From: Myoxocephalus aenaeus
Taxonomy: Eukaryota > Chordata > Actinopteri > Perciformes > Cottidae
DNA: 64,000 nucleotides
NCBI GenBank assembly: GCA_038501785.1
Contig: JBAMJR010000089.1
Coordinates: forward strand, 2,352,001 to 2,416,000
Reading direction: 5' to 3'
The notes under the pieces were generated by a model. It was given only the letters and a program-made list of their open reading frames with translations. It did not search any database and was not told the DNA's origin. How positions within the stretch are numbered: the first letter of the stretch is position 1; each line of letters begins with the position of its first letter. The translations under genes and the position numbers were made by a program. Of the stretch, positions 37,881 through 49,500 are shown piece by piece.

Positions 37881-39887
37881 ATGAAGAACTGCTTGAATCA
37901 CATAGTATGTCCCTTCTATATGTGGTTGAATATGTAAATTAGCCTACTCTCTACATCTGTCTAATGGCAGATATGTTTATACAGTATCTGTATCTCAGCC
38001 TGCTGTGTTTCCATAGTAGTTTCCATAGTTTGCCAGAGTTTATGTGTTTTACCTGTATATGGATGTGAGCTAGTGTCCGTTAGCCCAGTGGCGAACTGTT
38101 GACAAAACAATTGATGCGTCCCACATTTGTGCTGAAGTAGTATGCAGACTCCTACGGAGCAAGGGAGGTGCCATGGAGAGAGAAATAATAATCTGGGCTC
38201 TTGAATTAGTAATTCACGCTCACAATTTGATCATGTTTAAACTAAGCCTTAATGGAAAACATACAGTCGCTGTATAGGTCTGGCTTTTCTTCCCCCTTCC
38301 ATCACCAAAATTGGTCCATAAACATTACAGAGACTGTAAAAGCCACAATTTTGTCAATTATGTGTCTGGTTGACATGCGTATACCTCTAAAAAATTATAA
38401 AACACATCTTTCACTATTCGGAGTCTACCTATATTGTCACTGAGTAATATGTTGATATACTGTATTATTTATTAAATACCTAGCCATCACAAAGCAGTCT
38501 TGCAAATTAAGAATGGTCATGTTTAAGCACGTGGCAGCGCAGCTGTAACTTCATCCATTATATATAAGGGACATAACCAAACTGTGGGATTGGGGAGGGG
38601 GGCTGAATATAATATTTTATTCTATAAAAAAAAAAAAATCAAGTTCGTTCTGAGCCTCATTAATAATTTGTTTGGACCCTCCCCTTGACTGAGAAAAACC
38701 CTGCAATACCCTCCACATAATTTCTCAACCTAACACATTTAAGCTGTGGCAAATGTAGCGGAATAGTACACATTCACTCTATATTTTTTAATAAAGACCT
38801 GCTAAACAAATATTATTCTTAATTTGGAGATACTTGTGTTATAAAAAGGATTATTTGGTGACATGTGAACGTAATGGGTAAGATTATTAACCGAACAGTC
38901 CCACAGACTGAAATTATAGAGTAATAGGAAAAAGGCTGAACTGTACATGAAAAGTGTTGTGATTTAGTGTGATGTCTGGCTGTGTGCCTCCATCAACTAA
39001 AGCAACACACATTTTGTCTAAGAGCTGGAATGTGTGCTGAAAAACATTTAGACACCACTATACAGGAAATGTATTTTTTTTATTAAAGAGTGTCTTTGTG
39101 ACTTTGTTTGGGTGGAAAGGAAGTGAGAGACAGAGCTTGAAAGCTTGATTTGTTTTCCTTAACTACACCTTGCGGGCTCTGTAGGCTTACATTGGATATC
39201 AGGGCATTTAATAACCATATTACAGACCTCTGTTGTGACAGTTTGTCTTTACTTATTGCTAGTTCTAAGGCTGACATTTGATGGGCTTTTAAAAGCTGAA
39301 CATGGAGCCTGGCATACTTAGTGTTTGTTTACATGTGAAGTTAAAAGTTTTTAGGCTACAGTATCAGTTGTGTTAGAGATATGTATTGGGGGCATGTTGG
39401 GAGCAGGCCAGTGAGCTGTCTATCTTTTGTCAGCCACAAAAGGCTGTAGGCCATGAATCACTATCAGAGTCAGAAGTGAGTGATGTATTCACTCCACACA
39501 CACAATTCATCGCCATGCTTCAGGGCTAAAATGGTAACAAGTATGATGTTGCATTCAAGTCAATGAATGCAAATGACAGGCTTCAAAAGAAGGACAAAGA
39601 TATAGTACTTGGAATAAATATTCCAATGTGGGAAAAAAAAACACCAATAACAAATTGGTAAATAAATGCAGTGGAGCTAAAGGCCTCTCAGAATGCATAT
39701 CTTCATCAAGCCCACATAGTCATCTGAATTGGTTATTTTTAAAATAGTGAATGTTCAGAATGTTTTAATCTGCCTCTCAATCTGGATCTCCATTAAAATA
39801 GACATAGAGATAGTCATGCTGAGTGGCAAGTATGCATAGTGCAAAAGTTAATCAATGAGTCTGAATTTAATTGTATGCCTTCATACT
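37881..39887. other. gene-free stretch
   Basis: AT-rich, with A runs near 38625-38640. No gene or complete repeat is recognised. Confidence 0.5.
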
Positions 39888-40110
39888 GGCGACAGCTGTG
39901 GCCAAAGGATTCATGCTTTCTGGTTGTCTGTCCGTCAGTACATACATCCGATCCATTCTCGCGAATGTTATATCTTCAAATTTGGCTTAAACGTTCACCT
40001 TGAATCAAGATTTTACTAATTTGATTTTGGAAGTCAAAGGTCAAGGTCACTGTGACCTCACGCCCGTCTCAATCTCATGATTGGGATATCTCTGGGAGGC
40101 CTTGAGCTTT
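39888..40110 (+). repeat. old dispersed repeat copy with GTCAAAGGTCAAGGTCACTG core
   Basis: The segment has CTGTCCGTCAGTACATAC, TTCTCGCGAATGTTATATC, TTCAAATTTGGC-TTAAACGTTCACC-TGAATCAAG, TTTGATTTTGGAAGTCAAAGG and GGTCACTGTGACCTCAC in order. This order is familiar from a repeat present in very many copies in fish genomes. The termini and parent element are not identified. It contains a perfect palindromic nuclear-receptor site at 40044-40058. Confidence 0.6.
40038..40058 (+). promoter_or_regulatory. nuclear-receptor-type site: AGGTCA direct pair plus perfect ERE palindrome
   Basis: Two AGGTCA half-sites abut at 40038-40043 and 40044-40049; the second also forms AGGTCACTGTGACCT (40044-40058), an exact 15-bp estrogen response element. 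TCAAGGTCA (40041-40049) additionally matches the ERR/SF-1 monomer site. Binding in vivo is not shown by sequence; the site lies in a dispersed repeat. Confidence 0.5.
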
Positions 40111-42039
40111 TCTAGTTCTAGTTATTGCTGTAATGCTATCTTCCTGTACTTGGTCATTAGCAAACAGATAAAGAGCTTTATAAATGGCTTTATGATGTTG
40201 CTGCACACATACAAAACAAACTGTTACATTGCATTCATCTAGCCCTCATATCCTAAGTGTCTTACAGTACATTTGGGAAGAAACGTGGGATTTACTGTCT
40301 GCTTAGAGACACTCCAACCATCCAAAAAAACAACCCTATACCTACAATGGTTGATCAAAACAGCTTTTTCCTTCTGAGCTATACATGCACTGCTGCTTGA
40401 GGTCTTTCTTGCTCATGGCCTAATTGTCTAACACATTTTACTGAACTCTGTTAAGTAGACTGATATATTATTGACTAACACATAAACAAACATTGAGTAA
40501 TGATAATACGTAGTATTTGCTTCATGAAGTGGTATTTTGTGATTTATTATTGCAATTCCATGACATTGGGGCACTTGCAAGAAACTGATGTAGAACAAGA
40601 AAACCAAGATATTCAGATTTTTACCTGTGGTACAAGCACAAAAACACTGGCTCTTTCCCATAATTCTGGATAGTATTTTCTGTCAGACTCTGTCCCTGAT
40701 AAATGCCCTCGCCTTTCAAATATACACCTCCAGTTCATAAAACAGGCTGTACAGCTGTTATATATAATAATAAAGGCTCAAGTCCAATCTGAGATAGCCC
40801 TGATAATATCATCTCAGGGTTACATTTTTCAGATTTTAGAAATCTCCCTTCAGAGCCACTGAACACATTATACAACTGTCTCCACAGGCTGTACTCCTCC
40901 TTACAAGTTAACTGTGTGTAAAATATGATATTATATATTTTAGAACACTGGTTAGAATTACTAACCAGTGTTAAATAAAAGAAATGTCGCTTCAGAATTT
41001 TTTCTTGAAAGAATAACAGAAACAACCCAATGCTATAGCGTCCAATATGATTTAATATTGAAGTGGTTTTCCTATTTTAATATGGTATGCATGCAATTAC
41101 TGTGTCATGATTGATGCCTGAGGCATCTGTGTGTGTTCATACTGTAAATGAATGCCTTCAAGGATCACAATAATCAAGCGTGGTGCAGCATATAGCAGGT
41201 GTACACCGCCACTGATCTAAGATCACTCAACACTAGATGCAGTAGACCCTATAGAATTGCATTGATTTGTTTTCCAACATGACCTCTTTATTCCATACAT
41301 CACAATACATTCACAGCATACAAGCAAGATATGCTGTTGTGTGCATAACAATTAAGACTTAATTGACGGTGTTAATTTATTAATGGCTGTGAGTACACTA
41401 AAGTGAAGCAGGGTACTACATATAATAAAATAGGTGTGTGTGTGTGTGTGATATGAGAAATGAAATGGTATTGGATTTTTTAAAGTGTAACCATTTCATC
41501 ATCCTCTATTCTAAATTATGCTCTCAACATTTGTTGTGAGTCATCAGACATGTTTTATTTTCATGGTCTATTTACTTTTGAACAAGGTTAGATTTCACTT
41601 AGGAATGAAACACCCCCCCACCCTGACAATTAATGGCTGGGGATGCAATGGGTGGGAACCAATAAAAGTTTATGGACTTGTACATGTTGCAGAGGCTGTT
41701 TAGTGGCTCTTGTTGGAAACAAGGCCCCGTATAGTTTAACGAGCTCATTATGACACAGTCGTCAGGTATAAGATTGTGTCATACCTTGTCTCATAGATAT
41801 AGACACTTTAGTCAGACAGGTCACACTCAGATGGGCTGCTGTGTTGTTAAAGGAAGAAGAGGTTAAGACTTCATAATTGTGGAAAACATCTGTTGCATAA
41901 TGTTCAATAGGTTCACATATAACTGGCAACAGTTAAGGCCTTGGTTTCGTCACAGTTGTACCATTGATTTTTGTATACTGCTTTAAAAATAATTAGTTAT
42001 TGTATCGTCCAGTCTGAGGACAAAGAAGAATAGCTGCCC
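40111..42039. other. gene-free stretch
   Basis: AT-rich. It contains one clean hairpin (40944-40972) and a short (GT)n at about 41435-41450. No gene is recognised. Confidence 0.5.
40944..40972. repeat. 12-bp perfect inverted repeat, 5-base loop
   Basis: AACACTGGTTAG and CTAACCAGTGTT are exact reverse complements separated by AATTA. It is too short for a microRNA precursor and matches no known RNA. Confidence 0.9.
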
Positions 42040-43560
42040 CGAGGCTCGTCACCTTAAAAGTACATTTTGTTAGTTTGGGTTTGGGTTAAATCCAAAGTGG
42101 GAGAAACAAAAATATGATTTTTATTTACTTTGTCGGGATGGGCAGCGGCTCTGGGACACATACCTTCAGCTAACAGTTAGCTCGCATCCGACCAGTGCAA
42201 GCCCCTGTTGGGACTGACCGGGCTATTGCTGGGTCTAACCTATGTAACGGCAAAAACAGAATATTTGTGGATCTGGTGGGGAGTTGGGACAGTTGGCAGG
42301 AATCAGACCTGCAACACTGGGGTTTTCACTGGCTGAATTTAAGTTGCTACAGCTCCACTAACTGAAGGTCCGTCTCCTGTCCATCTGCTGCACGCTCTCC
42401 ACTAGGTGAAGTAGTCTCCTGGTTGCGGGGAGGATGAAACGAAAATGATCGTTTTCTCATTTCTGCCACTTTGAATCTAATCCAATAGACAACTATCAAC
42501 ATGTACCATACAGTCCCCGGTTAGTGGCACAGTAAATGCAAAGTTGGCTCACGTGAACTGTAGGCCTTTAACCCCATCCGCCCGAGCCCCCGGAGCCCCC
42601 CCACCCGATTTTTCGATAATGAGGAAGTGCTTTTTAGTTTTACACAAACGCTCCTAAATCATCAACCACAGGTCCGATTTAATAAATTGAAACGGCTAAA
42701 GTACTCTAAACCCTTTTGAGAAGAGAAACGATGGACTACATTTAACAAAAAAGATCGTTATATTTGTATAATTACGTAATAAAGTAAAGCTCCTCAATAT
42801 GACTGAGCGATTATAACGTTTCACTATTTAGCTAATTTAATTTCGACGGATTTCGAAAAGAGTACCACGTATGTAACCGTGGAGACTGTGCGCATCTTCC
42901 AGTAGTAGTGGGATCACTGTGTGTAAAGTATTGACGTCGTGAGCTGCGAGAAAGCAACGGCTATATTTCATATTTTTTTTCTCCGCGTTTTGAGGTCCTA
43001 CGGTTTCGTCGTTCCTCAAAGGCATCTGAAACCGCGTCAGATGACACATGCGGAAGCAGACGGTCATTTCAAGTAGTGGTTCATTATGGTGCGACGAAGA
43101 TTTATGTAAAAAAGGCTCATTTCTTTATTTCTGAACCGAAAAACATGAATTTTGGACTGGAAAGGCTTGAAAACATGTAATTGCTTGTGTTTATTGTGAT
43201 TATTATTGCATATTTGGATGATTTAGGTCTTAATCTTTCTAAAGAGGTGCAGTATTACTCTGGGACATGATGGGAAGTCACCAAAAATACAATTCAAAAA
43301 ACTTGGGGAGCGACCGAGGACTAATTTTTTGATCAGATTCTTGACTTTTGATCAAATTTATGCAGAAAATTAAAAAAAAAAAATATTTTTTTATTTTTTT
43401 ATTTTTAAAGGCAAGGAGTTGCTGATTCTTTAGAGATCAAGGACAATAGGGGCTGGTATTCATATCAAGGTCATATGAGCTGTAGAACACCTGTAGAAGC
43501 CCGCACGTACCCCTTAAGGGGTACGTGCGGGCTGATGAGCCTGTCTTTGTCAAAAGAATA
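42040..43560. other. more GC/CpG-rich stretch, possible decayed mobile DNA
   Basis: Composition shifts from the flanks: CpG-containing blocks at 42560-42620, 42840-43080 and 43490-43540 alternate with AT-rich blocks, including a poly(A/T) tract at 43368-43410. The pattern resembles old transposon sequence, but I could not pair any termini. The right side ends in the 36-bp palindrome at 43498-43533. No gene is seen. Confidence 0.4.
43498..43533. repeat. 36-bp perfect palindrome centred on TTAA
   Basis: The sequence reads AGCCCGCACGTACCCC, then TTAA, then GGGGTACGTGCGGGCT. The two arms are exact reverse complements with no loop; the next base pair outwards does not match. Confidence 0.97.
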
Positions 43561-46500
43561 ACAAAATCCGCCTACCATCACCTGACAGGCTGACTAACTG
43601 ACATGTTATCACTTCTTTCATTTTCATTTCATTGTCTTGTCATCACAATGAGTTTTTAACAAACAGGAAGTCACTGTGCCCAACACAAAAATCAACCAAA
43701 ACTTTTGTTTTATCATGTATTACAAAAACAAGATATACGTATATCCACCTACCAACACCTCTGACACGAAGGTGTTGGTTGATTTTGCTACCTTCAGAAA
43801 GCGTTACATGTAAAGCTTTTCATGTGCATGCAGACAGGAGAGGGGTATCGGTCTTCTCCACTCAAGAAAGTGTATTACCCAAAATGTACAACTATTTCTT
43901 TAATTTGCACCATAACCCAGACTCTAATGTTGCCATCATCATTTTATACTTTTTTTCTTTATAATAAGAGACCTTGCAGAAGCCGAAATAGATGAACAGT
44001 GGAGAAGTTACAATATGTTTGCACAATGTTTACTTAAAATTTTATCTCTCATTTATTCTTTCCTTTTTTGTAAAAGACACAGAGGCACACAGACATTATT
44101 TCAGTCTCTTCTGTGACTGGATAAGTCTGACTGCTCAGACTCTACTGTAAATCCTGCCGTCCATTTCGAGCCAAAGCGGCCCATGAATTGCAGTCTCCAT
44201 CTGTATTTATTTATGCACTTGTTTTGACTTTAATTAGTCAACTGGAGAGCACTGCCAAACCCCCAACACCCCAGGCAGCGAGGCACAACACTTGAACAAC
44301 TATCTACAACTCCCTACGGATGCTGACATGTTACATTTCAAAAGCTGGTGGGTGCCTAAATATGGGGTCCTTTCAAGATGTAAAACCCAGAATGCAGTGG
44401 ATGAGACTTGGAATATTCTTCAAACAACAGTGAATGTGCGGCTTGATCAGGGTCTTCAGAAGTTATAGAGCCGATCTGGTCCGTCACTCCAGTTGTGCAA
44501 CCTTCTCTCATACACGATGGTTGCTTTGACAGCTCCTGTGTTTGTGGGTACGTTTTGTGAAAATAGTTTTCCTTATGACAGACAGGGAGATGCGTACACT
44601 AACATCACAGCCCATCCCCATTATAACACACAGACTTTGATTGATGGCCCTTTTGGTTTGTGGGTTTCCTTAGATGGGCCTCCATCTGTCTCAGGATCCT
44701 TGTTGCCTGATCCTCAAAGGATGGTGATACAACAATTATCATTTGTTAATGTCAGATTTTTTTTTCAATTTGGTTTTCTCTCAATGTTCAATTGCTTTAA
44801 AAAATGTCCCGTCATCATTTATGTCTTTATTTTATGTTGGCTATTGGCCTTTATTCATTCATTCACTTTTGTTTTCATTCTTGCGGCTCCATAAATTAAA
44901 CTAATCCAATGCTGTGACTAACAGCCCCTCTTGAGCTCATTTTACTATAGCACATACCATCAGTGAGTTTTGTTCATTTGTGTGATTCGCCATTACACAG
45001 GCAGAGAGTCCTAGCTTTACTCCTTCAACCTGGTCTAGTGGCACCTGTGCAATAGTAGGTCATGCTGTCAAATAGATCTATGGGGATCTGGTTGGAGGCT
45101 CTTCTGGCCTTCGCATCAATCATTCAAGTGAGCTGAGAGAAGTTACCTCTCAACAGTAAAGCATTTTTTATACATGTTTACTTTTGGATGTTGTTTACTG
45201 TGAGGTCACAATTAAAATGAAATACCTGAAACAACATGTTTCCATATTATATGCCCCTTGAGGACAATGAAGAAAGATGTGTTCATTAGCAAATGTTCTA
45301 TCAGTGGAAATATAAGCTGTGGGTCAGAATATTAGATTTCTGATCTGATACGGATCAGCAGTTGGCTGCTTTGAACATTTTTTAAAGCCACTACTTTAGT
45401 TACTCATATGGAACACTCCAAAATATGAAGACATCCAAAGCAATTCATTACTTCTTGTTAAACTCTATCTAATTTATTCTGGAAAAAAAATCCCTTTCTT
45501 AAATGCCTCTCTCACAGAACAGCTTTAACGATTAGATGATCAACCAACTATATTTTTAGCTTCTTTCACACAATAAAAGTGCCAACCAGAAAGACATCAC
45601 ATTGTTGTTAATAATTATTCTTTCCCAATGGCAGCGGCCATGCACTTTTTGCACTTCAGATCCGATACTGTTATTGTTTTCCATCGCTTACACTGTGGAC
45701 ATATGGAAGTATGATGCATCCAAAAGTTAATCCTCCGAAAGCTTTTCACTGATTACTGAAAGAACTGATGTTGCCAATTTGCTCTGTTTGTTCTGCTAAA
45801 TGCATGCTGCTAACATGGGCACCAGAGCTCGCTATGCGCTTTTGCCTCCACACTGCCTGCCTAACTTGAGTCAGACTCTGGCCAACAACACAAGCACAGG
45901 GGGATTGGGTGTTTTGCAGATATTAACGTAGTTGTGTGAAGTATTTTGTTTACTTTTTTATTTTTTTCAGATCAGCATGGCTTAAGACCACTAATGTATA
46001 ATCAATATCTTCCTCTTCTCTCACCTCTCAACTTCTCTGATCATTTACAGCATACATCTCTATATTATACATTTACAAATTGGTAAATAGGTATTTAGGT
46101 GTTTATGTGTCCATTGCGCAATGGCAGTGCATTATTTGCTAGATGCTCTTAAATGTCCAGTATCAGGTCCACACTGTACAGCGTATTAGAAGTGTATAGT
46201 TATTTGGTTCCCCTCTTAACATCAGATGGTATCAAATATACTCACCTGACACTCGGCCATCCCATCTACCCCACACATGTTAACTGCACCACAGTTGAGC
46301 CTCTACACTGTTGTCCTTTTCAACTGTAAGTAAGAAATGGTTAGCAAATGTCATGCAGCACATCATATCAAAGACAGCTTTGTTTTCAAAGCCAGTAAAC
46401 AAAGTGGGGCCGGCATCGTGTTCTAACGCAGCTCTATCAGCTATGAATGATGCATGTGTATACGAGCATTATGAATAAACTCAAAATGGATATTATTCCA

Positions 46501-49500
46501 CTGCATTGCAGAGAGTATTGCTGTTCCTATTGGTGTGAAGGATGACGATAACGGATCTGTCTCTTTCATTATTCTTTGTTCATCTTGCTTTTTATGCATT
46601 TCTAAACTTACCTCAACCTGCTTCCACACACTAACTGCTGCAGGTGACTGTAAACATTAGGCATGTACAAAGAAAAAAGAAGAGACCTCACTTTTCACTT
46701 CACTTTTTCTCTTCACTTTTGCCCTTTTTCAGCAGGTCCTTAAGGCCCAATGTGTGGGTGAGGCTGAGGCTGTCAGGAACTCTTACCTTTTGCAGAAATT
46801 ATGCCCATGGAAGTTTGATGGGGGTTAACATAACATAGTTTGTTTTATTCAGTGCCTCCCCACTGCCACCTACACTGATTTCTAATTTATTTACCAATGT
46901 ATTCCTGATCAGGTTCACAGTGTAATACTATCCCAGTCCATTGCTAATTTTACTTGACTCGCATGACATGAAGTGTAACCTAGATCACATGCTGAACTAT
47001 TGTGAAAACATGCAAATTCAGCAATGAAAGGTCCGAGGTCAGATGTTATAATTAGAACTTCTTTTTTTGTAAGTGCAGCTTGGATTGTGTGATTATCCTT
47101 ATTGATGATAGCTTTATTATACAGCTGGCTTGAACAGCAATACACAGCACGAGTTAACATGTAACGCATACAGTATATGATAACAGCACCATACTAGTTC
47201 TCCACTGATAAACATGACTATGTTTATACAGATATGTGTGAAAAATGAGGTCATGTTCATGGTGAAAGGCAATACAGAATATGCAGAAATTGCAGAAGAT
47301 GCAGTTTCATGGCTTTGACTTGGAATAGTAAAAGAGATAAAGCATATATTGATTGCACTTTTCCTCTATCAACTGTAATAAGAAAACAAAAGGTAGAGGT
47401 TGCCTAGGGTCTTATGAACGTGAGCATTTGAGAAGAGAACTTGAAAGACTATTGGTGCTGCGGGAAAGGCTGTCAGAAGCGGCAATGGCCGAGGCCCTAG
47501 ATGATGAATTGACCCTTTAACTGTGACTGGTGCCGCCTGTTTTCCTCAAACAATGGTGCAGTGTTAGAGCCAGACGGGGATGTTGACTACATAATGGCAA
47601 GTGATGTATTACATGTTGAAAAGCAGGGTGGAACACACTGTTTGCACCCATCCTCTGTGACATCGATGCTGAGGTCAAGATCATGAGAATGTACTCCAAT
47701 TGGTAGCCTTTGCAACAAGGCCTGGGGCGACGTACTGCAGTTGACCCAGTAGGTCAGTAATTCCCCCTGTAGTGAATGGGTGCATTTAATCTCAGTCTCC
47801 CAAACTATTGCTGGTTTTGTTCTTCAGTCCTGCATGATATATATACACACACTGTTACAGTGTATGCCCAGATTCATTCAAAACTGTGGTATGAATTTGT
47901 GCCTCATCAGAATAAATGATTCAGTTACTTTTTCATCTTAATTTGTTGAATAAAAATATTACTTCATGTACATCATTTGTTCTTACACACTGGAAATCTC
48001 ATCCATTTCAGACTTTATTCGAAAAGAATGTTCAAAACAATTTAAACTAGTGCAACTATTTTTATTTATTCACTGCATTGTGTGCAGTGAGCAATGAACA
48101 ATATTGGAAATTAACTAGTAATACATTGGTCTATAGTTAACCACTAATAATGTTTACTTTGCATAAAATAATGCTTTTGTTAAAATAAAGTTGCAAATAT
48201 CTACTAAATTAGACTTGTTTTTTGTAAGTGATCACAGCATACTATAATCATAGTCAATATATAATTCATAATTTGTATATCCAATACATTATACTGCAAT
48301 CAGATCTCCTGTCCAAAAACCTCTCACAAATAATTTGCCACAGCTGGAGATCTTATCAATATGAACAGTGCTTAAAACTAATGTAAAAAATTAGCTACCA
48401 CAGCCACCACCAGACCCACGAGCAGATTGTCCTTTATCCAGACCTTTCCATCTTTTTTTCCCCCATGGCCTACGTTTTTTTCATTACAGCAAAAGAGGAC
48501 AGGATATTAGTCTTCCTCAAGGGCTGGGGAGCGAACTGTTGGCTATAAGGAAATGATGGAGCAAGAGAGCCACGCAGCTTAGGGTGGGGTTGTGGGTGCT
48601 GGGTGAGTAACACTGAGCTGTAGTTGGATCCTGAAAATGGGGCTCAGCATGCTCCACTCTTAGAGGATTTCAGACAAAGGATATGAGGAAAGAATGTTAC
48701 TTACGCTATATTTCAGAGGATAGACCATTTGATAACCAATGATCAGTTCAGCATAATCATACAAAGTGAGGTTTATAAAGAATATTTTGCATCGTATGGT
48801 GAATAAAAACATGATGTCACCACAAGGTTATCAACATCAAACAAACAGAGGACTCTTTTTGCCTTTATATCAACAGATATTATTTCAGAAATAGCTGATT
48901 TGTTTCTACAGTACAAATAGAAAAATCCCATAAAGTTTATTCTAAAATTGTCCTATTGTTTTAACACCATTCTATCTCAATTTGCTATGTAACAACTGCT
49001 GACACCCGGCAAAACTTAATTTAGTTTTTATAGTTTAATGTACCTGTAGTAGAATGAAAAACATCTTTGTTTGTAAAACACAAGTGCATGAAAGGATTCA
49101 AAATGAAGAATGGAAAGAAAAAAAAAGTCTAAAGAATGCCTAAAATTGTCAGGAAATTAATTGATATTGACTATAGACTGAAATATCACAATGGCAGTGA
49201 CATTAAAAGTTTTATATTACCCTTTCAATTAAAGCTATGGGATTGATACCCCTTTGTCTAATCAACCACAATAGGTATACTGTTTCTTGTAAACAATATG
49301 TGCTTTTACTATAAACCAACATACCAGACAATGGATAAATAAACTGACAGCCAGTATGAATAATGCTGAGGGCCAGAATTTCTGGGAAATGTGCACAACT
49401 TGCGAATAAAAAGTGACATTTCTTTTTATTGAAGTGTCATAAAAAGAAGGAGGAGGTGATTAAAATATGTAATGTTGGAGTCCCTGAAAGTCTCGTATCT

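Noticed and set aside
42579..43514. Possible TTAA-to-TTAA element between 42579 and the palindrome centre
   Set aside because: The inward sequences (CCCCATCCGCCCG and GGGGTACGTGCGG) are not inverted repeats of each other, so a single bounded element is not supported.
44493..44894. 133-codon plus-strand frame with a hydrophobic end
   Set aside because: The hydrophobic end comes from T-rich low-complexity sequence. No family resemblance.
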